In this document: one piece after another, positions 54,435 to 64,000 of the stretch
Numbering within the stretch: position 1 is the stretch's first letter
Layout: each line of letters starts with the position of its first letter
Notes under the pieces: model-generated
What the model was told of the DNA's origin: nothing
The model's database searches: none
What the model saw: the letters and a program-made list of their open reading frames with translations, nothing else
Assembly (NCBI RefSeq): GCF_932526225.1
Contig: NC_064041.1
Location: 3,670,699-3,734,698, forward strand
Direction: 5' to 3'
DNA from: Nematostella vectensis
Lineage: Eukaryota > Cnidaria > Anthozoa > Actiniaria > Edwardsiidae
DNA: 64,000 nucleotides
Translations under genes and position numbers: made by a program

Positions 54435-56742
54435 GTCTACGAGCTTGCCTCAAATAACACAGGAATGCCACATGCCATTTCATCCAGCATTTTCTCCAGT
54501 CTCTTCTTTATGGTTCTAGAAGAAAAAGTTATTATCAGCGAATTGCAAACCAATTAATTCACTGGCAAATATTTACGCATTGTGCTGGTGGTTTCGAGTG
54601 GAACACGTGATCAAATTCTAAATTATCGTTTGTATTACGCAGATTACAATACCAGATTAAATGACATTCCAAGTTAAGAAAATAACGTTTTTGTAAGATA
54701 ATGTTTATGGTTTATTGCTTTTTTATATAGTTTTATTTTGTTTTATCAGGACGGTGTGGCAGATCGCCCAGTTTTCGAGACGATAGTATAATGTCTGACA
54801 AGTACCTGCTCGATTACAATCGATTAAACGAAGTGGCATCTCAAAGCTAACATTTGCATTAAACTTAGATAGGAAATTCTCTTAGACATTTTTAAATACA
54901 TTTTATACGTGGATACGCAGTTTCTTTACAATAATTCTTATTAGTATATATTTAAACTAGCATGTCAAATGCATTTTGCGGGTATGCTTATTTCATACAT
55001 ATTTTGTCGCCCCGTTGATAAGTATACCCTTCGTTTTTCTTCAGTATTTTTAATGGATCGTCCTATTCTAGTGGTTCTTCGTTAGTAGCTAGTATTTCAA
55101 GAAGCAACATCCGCTAATTTATTGTGCAACTAGAAAAACCCGAAATTGATTCGTGTCTAAATGAGCTCTGCTGATTACATTGCAGAAAAACAATAGCTCA
55201 TTCAGGTATACTAGGCATTTCCTTGCATAACAATAATTGGATAAGTCTACAATAAAAAAGAAAATAATATGCAAAAATAATTGTTGTTGTATTTTGTTGT
55301 ATTAAAAGAAACTATTTCTTACCAACGTCTAATATGGCTATCGACGATCACTTTTCCGACGAGATATTTGATGGTATTTTGAAAGATTTCATGCTATTTC
55401 TTCCCTGAGGCATTTTTACGTTTCAAAATTAGCATTTTAAATATAGTTATTTAAAAAGCGGGTTTAAGCATGTTGTCATTCTCTGTAATCAGCCAAATAA
55501 ACCTTGGTTTATATTGTAGATGTAGAAAGAACACACACAAAATAACTACAAAAAAAAAAGCAAGACATTTGATATTTCCATGGTTCAGACATCTACACCG
55601 GTTATTGCAATTTCCAAACCATTATTTCATGTTTTATTTTATTGGCAATAAAACACTACTCTCTTTCGGGAGAGCGTGATTTTGAAAGTTTTCATTCGAG
55701 GGAAAAGTGTATAACATGTTTTGACTAACCTCTACCAAGCCTTGTTTTACTCGGCATTTTTCGTAGCGTTGTTTTGATCCACAAAACCACAACGTCGCTT
55801 AAACTCGAGACGAAAGAAAACGACGCGTTGATGAAAAAAGCACTTGACTGCCAACAGGCGCATTTTAATTGCGTCTCAAATATTCAAATCCCCTTTAAAA
55901 TATAATTATGAGGTAGGTATTTTGAATCTATTTCCGCTCTTGTTTTGGTTATTACAAATACCAAGTGCCGTTTAAAAATAGTCGGCTAACCTCCCTTGTG
56001 TCACCTTAAGATAAAAATGGATTTACTTCTGCCAACTCATATTACTTTATTTTACTTTATTGTTGTTTTCGAACCCGCTTAGGTTGGTACACGTACTTGT
56101 TATTTCACCGTGTGCTTTAATCTCGATGACCGTTTTTTTTTTATTCAATGAAACCTCACAAAAGACTTCATTCGACGATTCGGGTACAACTTACAGTCTT
56201 TTTATTTAAAACTTTTTTAACGACTTTTAATTTATTTTTATGTTCTTCGTGGGGTTCCTTGAATAAGAAATTGGATTTAAACGTGCCTTAGGCATATCTC
56301 ATCTAGTTCTTAATCTTATGTTCAGAGGGTTATGTAGGCTGTGAAGTTGTTTCACGTATAGCTTTCTCAAAAGCCGAAATCGTTATGTTCGTGAGGTTCC
56401 AAGAAAGAAATAATTCCAAGAAAAAACGATCGTCCATAGACGGTGTAATAAGAAGGCGTATGATAAAGAATTTGCCAACAACTTTGAATTGTCAAGGTTT
56501 ATTTTTCATGCAATGTTGAATAAGCGCCATGACGCGGGAATAATTGTAGCTTGAAATTTTCTGATTTCTAATAACAGCAATAGGCTTTAGTGTTGTCTGT
56601 AGTTTCTAGATTTTAAGAAGGAGGAACAGGAAGGGGGAAGGGGTGGGGGTATGGGACTGGTATCCTTAATAGCGGGGTGCGAATTACGACATCATCATCA
56701 TTAACTAATTGCACGCTTTTATTAATTCAAACCCCTTTTCCT
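54435..56742. other. Intergenic between gene B and the small helical gene
   Basis: AT-rich. It should contain the gene B promoter (right of 54434). No ORF, transposon terminus or satellite was convincing. Confidence 0.5.
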
Positions 56743-57042
56743 TCACCATAATTTTATTCCACCAATCCCTTTTGTGGCCTCGCTGACTTTCTGCGCCTGC
56801 TTCTCAGCTTCTTCCGCTGCCTTCTGACCGCTGGCGACTGCCTCTTCTTTTGCGCTGTCCGCGGCCTCTGTTGCCTTGGCAACCGCTGAGTCTTTCATCC
56901 CGCCTCCCAACTTCTCTATCATGGACTTGAGCCCTGCCATCTCGGACAGAAGTGCAGCATTTTCCCGCGCGAGTTTTTCAGCCTTTGCTGCTGCATCACC
57001 CACGACATTCAGGTTCTCCATGAAACCTTTGATGTCATCAAC
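56743..57042 (-). CDS. Small helical protein exon 2 (99 codons and stop)
   Basis: Acceptor CACTCTCAAG|GTTG; encodes VDDIKGFMENLNVVGDAAAK to GIGGIKLW, then TAA. Confidence 0.75.
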   Translation of the reverse strand, partial: VDDIKGFMENLNVVGDAAAKAEKLARENAALLSEMAGLKSMIEKLGGGMKDSAVAKATEAADSAKEEAVASGQKAAEEAEKQAQKVSEATKGIGGIKLW

Positions 57043-57426
57043 CTTGAGAGTGAAAACATGAAATACTCTCACCAAGATAGCAAAACACAGTGAATATATG
57101 TTTTTATGTCTTGAAAGGGTTTCATGCATATTAGAGGACCTTCTATTATCGCAAAAGTGCACAAGCTCCTAAACCAATTTTACTTACCCAATCCCTTCAA
57201 CCCCTCTATCCCACCATACCTTCTTTTCAGGCTCCTCCCCTACCTTCCCTACCTTATCAGACAAGGCCTCCTTCATGACGTCTATTTGTTTCATCAGGTT
57301 GGTCTTTTCGTCGGTCAGACTCTCCACCTGTTTCTTCAGATTCTCAAGCTCATCACCCGGGGTCGCACTTACGGCTTTGCCAGCCTCGGCGTCAGACTTG
57401 CCCGTGACTTTGTTCAGGAAATCCAT
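56743..57426 (-). CDS. Small alanine/lysine/glutamate-rich helical protein, 2 exons, 168 aa
   Basis: Exons 57220-57426 and 56743-57042 joined in phase 0 (GAAAAGAAG|GTATGG and TCTCAAG|GTTGAT). The first exon encodes a short coiled coil (DELENLKKQVESLTDEKTNL). The second has another heptad helix (KLARENAALLSEMAGLKSMI) and an amphipathic tract rich in A, K, E and Q (AKATEAADSAKEEAVASGQK) with roughly 11-residue spacing, as in LEA- or apolipoprotein-like helices. It has no signal peptide or transmembrane segment. The family is not recognised. Its own position between two large coiled-coil genes may be incidental. Confidence 0.75.
57220..57426 (-). CDS. Small helical protein exon 1 (69 codons)
   Basis: ATG gives MDFLNKVTGKSDAEAGKA; donor AAG|GTATGG. 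Confidence 0.75.
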
Positions 57427-57590
57427 CTTATACACTTAAGCAAAGAAAAGAGAGAAATTATGAAGGAAATATGAGAGGATACTTATGTGTCCGGGGGGTT
57501 GTTCTAATCCCTGTGCACCCAGCTGTGTACACGCCTGTCTTCCTGTGCCGATACAGCTGCAACAAAGGCAATTTGCACCCATATTTCATT

Positions 57591-57984
57591 TTAAGACCCA
57601 GTCCCCACGTATCCGTTTTATTCGTTTGAAAACGCAACCTTTTTGTTCCGTTTTCAAAAAGATCCGCGTCCACACGAAGCGTTTTCATTTTGATACGACC
57701 TTTCCCCACGAAAACGCAGAAACGATACAAAAACGATAAGTTCTACAGCACATGCACGCCAAGAGGACTGGATCCGAGTTATCACGCCATCGTTTTCGAA
57801 AGGTTCCGTTTTCGTCCGTCCCCACGGCTCCGAAAGGGTATCGTTTTCAAATTGTTCCACTCTGGAGATCGTTTTCAAATCGTTCCGTTTTCGGTCATCG
57901 TTTTCGGGTTTACGTGTGGACGATACCCGTATCCGTAACAAAAAGGTTGTGTTTTCAAACGAAAACGTGGGGACGAGGTCTAAT
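57591..57984. mobile_element. MITE with long inverted ends (GTCCCCACG)
   Basis: Left GACCCAGTCCCCACG and right CGTGGGGACGAGGTC are inverted. Internal sequences are rich in CGTTTTC/GAAAACG. A TTAA lies at the left edge; the right edge reads TAAT, so a TTAA duplication has probably decayed. Confidence 0.7.
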
Positions 57985-60282
57985 TGTGCTATTTTCTATT
58001 GACCGTTTACACGATGGTACGCGCGTAACAAAAATGCCACAGACTGGCAGGCCAAAGCTGTTATAGTGGATTCTACAGACGAAGCTCTAGAAGGTGCTGC
58101 CAGAGTGCATTTCTCGCGAAGTTTTAGCGCTAGATGACGTCATCAACGCCCGTGTACTGGTATTGAACAAGAAGTCTTGACGCCATTATCAGAAAAGGCG
58201 GTAAAATTTTGAAAACCAGAAAATTGTGAAAGATAAGCGTAAGTAATTAAAATAAGTAATTTATCTCGAAACAGAGAATAACATCAAGAAGGCGGATATT
58301 ATCCTTAAAAAAGCACAGGCCAAAGAAGGCGGGACTAGTAGTGTTAAAAGGTACATCGGTAGGTTCCTCACACTGGAGAATAGCTCGATCACCTTTCCCA
58401 TCAAAGGTACACATGAAACAATTAGTGCAGCTAGATCCGTATCTTATCTTTACAAACCAACTCGTCATTGTATCTTTACTGTAATTAACAAAATGCGGTT
58501 GCGTACATGTGCTTGTTGAATAGAGTTCGTCCATACTTCACGGCTCTTTATATTGGTGAAATCAGATCCGGTATCAGTTCGGCATTTTACTCAGAAAAGG
58601 AATTCAACATTATAGTGATTGGATTTTTAGAGTTTCTAAAAAAAGATAAACGAGATAAAAGTTTTTGGATTTGCCTTACGTTATTTTGGATTCTTTTGTG
58701 AAACTGTGTTGATTATATCATAAATTGTCTTTTTAATAATTATATGAAGAACAAAACGTTTTATGTCCTTGCCTAAAGTTTTAAGGAACATAGATGGAAA
58801 ATTAATTAACACGATAGGAACATTGAAGGCGGAGTTGAAGAAGTATTATGGCACTATTTGATTCTTGCATAGTCTAACAACACTTCTAGATTCTCTCAAA
58901 AGTTGGGCGGTTTCTGCTTAGAAAAAAGAGGGGATGAAATGCTGATTTTAAGGCTCGGAAAGAACATTGCTTTCAATTCCGTTCACTGATGAAAAGGAAA
59001 TCTAGTATTATTATCTTATATCATGTGCTCCATGCAAACGTAACAAAGCAGGGTACAGATAAAAGCCCTAATTTTTAAAAATAGCACAATAACATTTGGA
59101 GCTTATATTACACATGCATTCTTCGGAATTTTAAATGTTAAAAAAAGCATAACAAACCAATACCAATCAGTTGAAAAATTCACAACTCATCTGCAAATGT
59201 TCCTATAAGTTGTAAATAAGCTAGCTTACCTTCAGGTTCTGGTTGTCAAATGAAATAACCATCTGCAGCATCGGTATGGCCTTAAATACCGATGCAATGG
59301 TATTAATTATTCATATGTAGAAATAACTATGTGGCTCAGGTCACCCGCAAGAACCAAACATTGAATCCAAGTTTATTTGTAAACATAGTTTAAATTTTAT
59401 GCTGTGAAGACTCAAGAATATCCAAAGGTATTGCTTTTGCTCACGGTATATGGGAACAACCAAATTAGGAATCTCAGATTGTATTACATACGGCCTACAA
59501 CGGAGACCAAGCCAATTAGTCACTGTTTTGCTCATTTGGCTGTCTAATTAATAAAATGGCGTTATCCTTCTTTACTGTATGGGTTGTATTGTTCTACGTC
59601 TTCCATAAAAGATAGAAAATCATTATTGACCATCCGATATGAATTCTTGGCGGATGCTAGGGGGGGAGGGGATGGGTAGCCACTTCTCTTTAAGCTGATC
59701 TCTATGATATTCTCCTTATCTTCCGGCATTCTTGCCCGGTTTCTTTCTAGAATTTTTCTTTGTCTTCCCGCTTCTTAAATTTTGTATACAAAAGCTCACA
59801 GCTTGAGTTATATGAGTATTATTTTGTTTTCTTTTAAGCACCGCCTTATTGACTTTGATTGGTGTGGAATATACCTAATATGATTGCTACCCACGGTTAT
59901 TTGTTAGTTGAAACGCCCCCCTTTACGTCTCAAAGACAAAATATTATACAAAAATGATTTTAATGCGCCGATTCAATTCAGATTCTTCAGTTATTAGAAC
60001 ACTGCCCCAGCATGTGTACCAATACTATAATTTGAATTAACTGCTATTGGCATTGACGAGACAGTTGTTCTTTACCTGCTTACCACAGAACTTTATACCT
60101 GATTACATTATTAACCGTTTCTAATGAAGCTACATCATCCTTACATCGGTCTGGTGGTGCCACCGCAAAACCTGTTGCACTCGAATTCGGTGATTTGTTT
60201 TATTTTCCAGAGACACGAAATGATTCGTGGCTATCTATCGCCTATACGAATGCCGTAATTTTAACCAGACGGTGAGGTGTAA

Positions 60283-60545
60283 CTATTGAGTAGAACCGAA
60301 TTATCCCCGAGTAGAAACGAGTCAATCCTTGAGTAAAACCAAGTCATCCTCGAGTAAAACCGAGTCACTCAACCCTGGAAGAAACAGTCATCCACGAGTA
60401 GAACCGATTAATCGCCAGTAGAACCTAGACACACCCGAGTATAACCGAGTCATTCCGAGTCATACTGGAACATAACCGAACACTCCACGAGTATGGTACC
60501 GAGTAGTACCGAATCATTTCCGGTTATAACCGAGATATTCCTGCA
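60283..60545. repeat. Degenerate 20-24 bp repeat (CGAGTAGAACCGAGTC)
   Basis: Around a dozen diverged units of the form GAGTAAAACCGAGTCATCC. Confidence 0.8.
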
Positions 60546-61204
60546 AAACCACATCTTCCAACAAACAAGTCTTATGGCTACCACGGGAGAAATGCCAGTC
60601 ACTAAATGTTGGCCATAATACAACTCGTCTGAGATCTGTTGATATTCCACTTGGTTATTAGTTAGCCCATAGATATTTTGCTTTCTGTGTAAGAAATACC
60701 CTCAATAAGAGCCTGTTTAGTTTAACAGGTTCTTGTTTGGAATCCTTCGAATAATTTTGCTGAGTTTGCGAAAAAGGGGCTGATGAATGCTGTCAAAAAT
60801 AAATTGATAAAATAAAACACAATTACAAGCACCGTGGGACAAGAGAGTTGTAATTACTATTATCTGCCCAAAAGAGCTCACAGTTATGTTTTATTTTATT
60901 CAAACAAGAATAATTACTTCTCAAAAAGGTTCTTACTCCTGTTTAATTTTCTTCTTTCAAAACGTTTTCTCGTTATATTATATGCAATATTCGGGCCATA
61001 TCTCACAAGAATCTTCCATCCAGAAGAACGTGGGCACACCAGAAGGATGAAGAAGTATCGTTATTTCGAAGTACAAAATACATATTTTTTTCTCCTTAAC
61101 CTAGACGGCAGACCCACAACCATCACCACCGCTGACTGTATTATCTGACCGCAATACCTGATCATTTTACTCGTTTGGTAACTATTTTGGGCGTGTGGTT
61201 CTAC

Positions 61205-61218
61205 GTTTCCATAGCGAC
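61205..61218 (+). promoter_or_regulatory. RFX X-box match upstream of gene D
   Basis: GTTTCCATAGCGAC fits RYYNYY-N2-RRNRAC. It lies 1.1 kb before the gene D ATG but close to a possible 5' non-coding exon. Confidence 0.4.
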
Positions 61219-61386
61219 CAAACCCTTCGCGTCTGTTTTCGACTGCTGTGGTTGAGCAGTGAGGCATTATGGGAAGAAGTCCGTTATCACTCTGACTGTT
61301 GCAGGATCTCATGAAGGGCATTTGGATTTCTACAGACATTCGCAAAGTACGTATATGGCTGTTATTTTATGGATCAATTTATGCTA

Positions 61387-61543
61387 AAGCTTCTTGTCTA
61401 TTTTATGCAGATGTGAAAGGCATTTATTATTTTTTTGATTTTCTCTCCGGGTATCTTTTGATAGCTATCAACTCTAGTCTATTTTATGCAGATGTGAAAG
61501 GAATGTATTATTTCTTTGATTTTTTCCTCGGGTATCTTTGAAC
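61387..61543 (+). repeat. ~75-bp direct duplication
   Basis: TCTATTTTATGCAGATGTGA occurs at about 61398 and 61479, each followed by a similar T-rich stretch ending GGGTATCTTTG. Confidence 0.85.
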
Positions 61544-62315
61544 AATAACTCTGTATGCCCTACTTGATGACATTTCCTGCCGCTAGAGTATTCTATTGCA
61601 AAAAGCTAAAGGATGTGACTACAATTCCTATTAAGGTGCTCATTAAAATAAATCTCTTGTTTTTTCGATTTTTCCCTTTGGCGCGCATTTAAAATAACTG
61701 CCACTATTTCGCTTTATTTCTTGTATTTCCGTTTAAAATTTGATCCAGCCTTCAAAGAAGCATAGTATAAGTTGGCAAACAGCATCAGACCTCAAACCGC
61801 CATTTCCAGGTGACTTGCAAAACCTCCTATATTTTTATTCCCATATAATACATTAAAATGTAAAATGCTGAGAAATTTCGATTGTCATATGGTATGTCAG
61901 ATGTCATCAGCTGATTGATGCTTGCCATATAACTCACAAAGTATCACTGAAAAATAAATAAAGATTTATCGCGATTTGCGGAAACCTCGAGAAATAGCTT
62001 GTTGGTCGGATGTTGATTGTAGTGCGAGGAGGCCTGATCTCTTTGTAACTGTAGTCATATCATGACCCTCCTGAAAGAATGCTTGTCCCAGGTCCTGCAA
62101 TCGCCGTAATTTTGAATTATCTTGAGCAATTTGCGTCGATTTTAGGAAATGCTCCTACTTTTCAGGAAGCAATATGAACATCGATTTTCGGCGAATCAGG
62201 CCCCATAACAGGTCTTCATTGATGATTCGGGTTCTTTTTCAGATGTGAAGTCTTGTTGTCAAGTCATCTGAGTAACAAGTGATTCTTGTAGAATTTCTCG
62301 CATCCAAGTTCAGGT

Positions 62316-64000
62316 ATGGACCGCCACACTTGCTTCTGTGAAGCAAGTGATTCCATTAATGCATGTTATCATCGCGGTGCCGCGGAAAATGACTGCCATC
62401 ATCATCATCATGATGTGTCACACAATGGCCATCGTCATAATGATGAGGTGTCACACAATGGAAGTCATCATTATTATCAACATTCAGACAGAGCGGAAGG
62501 ATGTTGCCATGATGATGTTGACGACGAATGTCTATACAAGGCATGCCTGGATACTGACTCCTCCTGTCAACAAGACACGCGAAGAGAAGAGTTGGCCGGT
62601 CGTTGTCATCATGATACGCCAAGAGAAGACTTTGCCAGTTATTCCCATGGCTATGGATCTACAAACAACATCAACAAATCACGATACAGGAAGCTTTTAC
62701 AAGAAAAAGAGGAACTGGAAAGATCTTACGAAAGAGAGAGCCGGGAAAGAGAATCCTCGAAGGAAAGACTTCAGCGTGAGTATGAGGAGAAAATAGCTTA
62801 CGAGGATAAGTTCAACCAGCTAAGCAATACATTGGCCAGGTATGAAAACGAGTTGATGTCCCTTCGCCTGGAAAACAACGAGCTCGTGGGTCAATTTGAT
62901 CGACTCAGAACAGTCATTGGCACCAGAGGATCTCTTGATAAAGAGGTATCGGTTGACAGAGGTCTGTCACTCGTGCACGCGAATACCTCGCGCGATGATG
63001 ATGTGGGTGAGCATGAGACAAGTCGATCTACCAACACAAACCCTGGTGATGAGGAGCTTTCCATCTTAGCCAAAGAAAACGAGATCTTTAAAGAGCTTAT
63101 AAAGATCATCGATCAACGTGAGAGGCAGAGCGATGCTCCAGAAATTCCACATGTAGGAAAGAACGTAGACGAAGTTAACCGCCTTCAGGAAGAGAACTCA
63201 AAGCTGAAAACCAAGCTACACGAGGCAGAGAAGAAATATCGGGACCAGCAAACCACTCTAGAGGATCTCAGACTTGACCACGAGGAAGAGACGAGGAAAT
63301 TCAAGAAGGAGATTGCCAAGCTAGAAGACAACGAGCGCTCTAAGACACGGCTTTTGGAATATCACAAACACGAGATACTGCAGATGAAGACTAATCATAA
63401 CGAAGTGATTCAAAGCTTAGAAAACAGAATAGAAGAAGAACTATCAATTAAATCTGATATTCAGACGCATGTTCATACACTAGAGAGAAATATTCAAGCT
63501 CTTGAAGAGGAAAGAAAGGAATTGGTGTCAAGGTTTGAGCAGTTGTACAAGAAAGAAGATGAAATTGTTTCCTCTAGGAACGTTCTAGAGGAGAGGTATA
63601 CGATTGAGATCAACGAGCTTCGAACTCGTTTAGAACAGGAAGTCCAAGCAAAAATGGAGATAACTAAGGAGATGACACTGGTAATGAGCGAAGTTGTGGA
63701 TCTTAGAAATCATTCTGTCGCGATGAAAACTGCTTACCAGAACGGCATCGAGAAGATTTCAGCAGAAGGGGAAGAAACCATGAGAGAAAAGCTGAATAAA
63801 GAAAGTACTAAGCGTCAGAACTTAGAAGAAGAAATTCGAAAGTTACAGCTACAGGTCTGCTCACAAGGTGGCGAAAAGGAAAGTGATAGGCTACAAAAGA
63901 AGATTAGATCCCTTGAAAAGACCATTTCACAAATGATTGATGAGAACGACAACTTGAGGCGCCATGAGAAGAAGCTCAAAGATTTGGAGGTCAATAACCG
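62316..64000 (+). CDS. Gene D: coiled-coil protein with Cys/His-rich N-terminus, 3' partial
   Basis: Open from ATG 62316 to the window edge (561 complete codons) with no stop. The first ~105 residues are rich in cysteine and histidine: CFCEAS, then a run of five histidines, then clusters such as GCCHDD and GRCHHD. From KSRYRKLLQEKEELERSYER onward it is a continuous coiled coil (LAKENEIFKELIKIIDQ, VNRLQEENSKLKTKLHEAEK). Several stretches align with gene B: EIL..K....E.I..LE, and E...LR..LE.E...KM. The ATG is preceded by CAAGTTCAG|GT, a possible splice acceptor, so a 5' UTR exon is likely. Function unknown; probably a structural paralogue of B, transcribed away from it. Confidence 0.78.
   Translation, partial: MDRHTCFCEASDSINACYHRGAAENDCHHHHHDVSHNGHRHNDEVSHNGSHHYYQHSDRAEGCCHDDVDDECLYKACLDTDSSCQQDTRREELAGRCHHDTPREDFASYSHGYGSTNNINKSRYRKLLQEKEELERSYERESRERESSKERLQREYEEKIAYEDKFNQLSNTLARYENELMSLRLENNELVGQFDRLRTVIGTRGSLDKEVSVDRGLSLVHANTSRDDDVGEHETSRSTNTNPGDEELSILAKENEIFKELIKIIDQRERQSDAPEIPHVGKNVDEVNRLQEENSKLKTKLHEAEKKYRDQQTTLEDLRLDHEEETRKFKKEIAKLEDNERSKTRLLEYHKHEILQMKTNHNEVIQSLENRIEEELSIKSDIQTHVHTLERNIQALEEERKELVSRFEQLYKKEDEIVSSRNVLEERYTIEINELRTRLEQEVQAKMEITKEMTLVMSEVVDLRNHSVAMKTAYQNGIEKISAEGEETMREKLNKESTKRQNLEEEIRKLQLQVCSQGGEKESDRLQKKIRSLEKTISQMIDENDNLRRHEKKLKDLEVNN

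Larger units (their letters stand above)
57985..62315. other. Intergenic region upstream of gene D, 4.3 kb
   Basis: Mostly AT-rich without a supported gene. It includes the 20-24 bp repeat at 60283-60545, an X-box match at 61205-61218, and a ~75-bp duplication at 61387-61543. A non-coding 5' exon of gene D may lie near 61230-61340, ending CGCAAA|GTACGT. Confidence 0.4.

Noticed and set aside
58247-58534. 95-aa minus-strand ORF in the gene D upstream region
   Set aside because: No domain, no splice context, AT-rich surroundings; probably chance.

Overview
This window looks like nuclear DNA of an invertebrate animal. It has spliced genes with canonical GT-AG introns, full-length animal proteins (an ER class I mannosidase, a Pirh2-type RING ligase, a tektin-like protein), a rhodopsin-class GPCR, and a dense load of retro- and DNA transposons. 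The style (intron-rich ancestral genes, many TTAA-flanked MITEs, a mag-type Ty3/gypsy element, hammerhead-bearing retroelements) suggests an anthozoan cnidarian such as a sea anemone. The species is an inference; no search was possible.

Layout. 1-1654: 3' part of a class A GPCR with a very long glutamine-rich third intracellular loop; its last codons run into a 67-bp minisatellite. 1525-8360: this minisatellite, split in mid-unit by a decayed mag-type Ty3/gypsy retrotransposon (minus strand, 2435-6790). 8469-13341: a hammerhead-ribozyme retroelement (retrozyme-like or Penelope-like) present as a 353-bp unit, a truncated second unit and an inverted partial copy, flanked by 9-11 bp target duplications. 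It is interrupted by a 4185-bp CACTA-like DNA transposon with a 3-bp duplication. 14733-26993 (minus): a seven-exon MAN1B1-type GH47 mannosidase, whose introns hold MITEs, a tRNA-derived SINE, a 2.9-kb 23-bp satellite and two minisatellites built from copies of its own splice sites. 28369-29310 (minus): intronless RCHY1. It is head to head, across 403 bp carrying two RFX X-box matches, with a four-exon tektin-like gene (29714-32084, plus). 32930-35215: a 32-bp satellite with a 608-bp higher-order repeat.

The right half is a cluster of very large coiled-coil genes with giant exons. Gene A (35989-43951, minus, 1864 aa) has a C-terminus resembling ninein. Gene B (46691-54434, minus) is 1564 aa. 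Gene D (62316 to the window end, plus, at least 561 aa) is a likely paralogue of B. A small two-exon gene for a 168-aa alanine/lysine/glutamate-rich helical protein lies between B and D. The tektin-like gene with X-boxes, the ninein-like tail of A and the X-box upstream of D suggest a neighbourhood with cilium or centrosome roles; this is inference.

The strongest unusual signals are: (1) two complete hammerhead ribozyme cores in opposite orientations within one composite retroelement; (2) minisatellites whose units each carry a copy of the adjoining splice site, on both sides of mannosidase exon 6 and again at exon 2 of the unrelated gene A; (3) a minisatellite that starts inside a GPCR reading frame.
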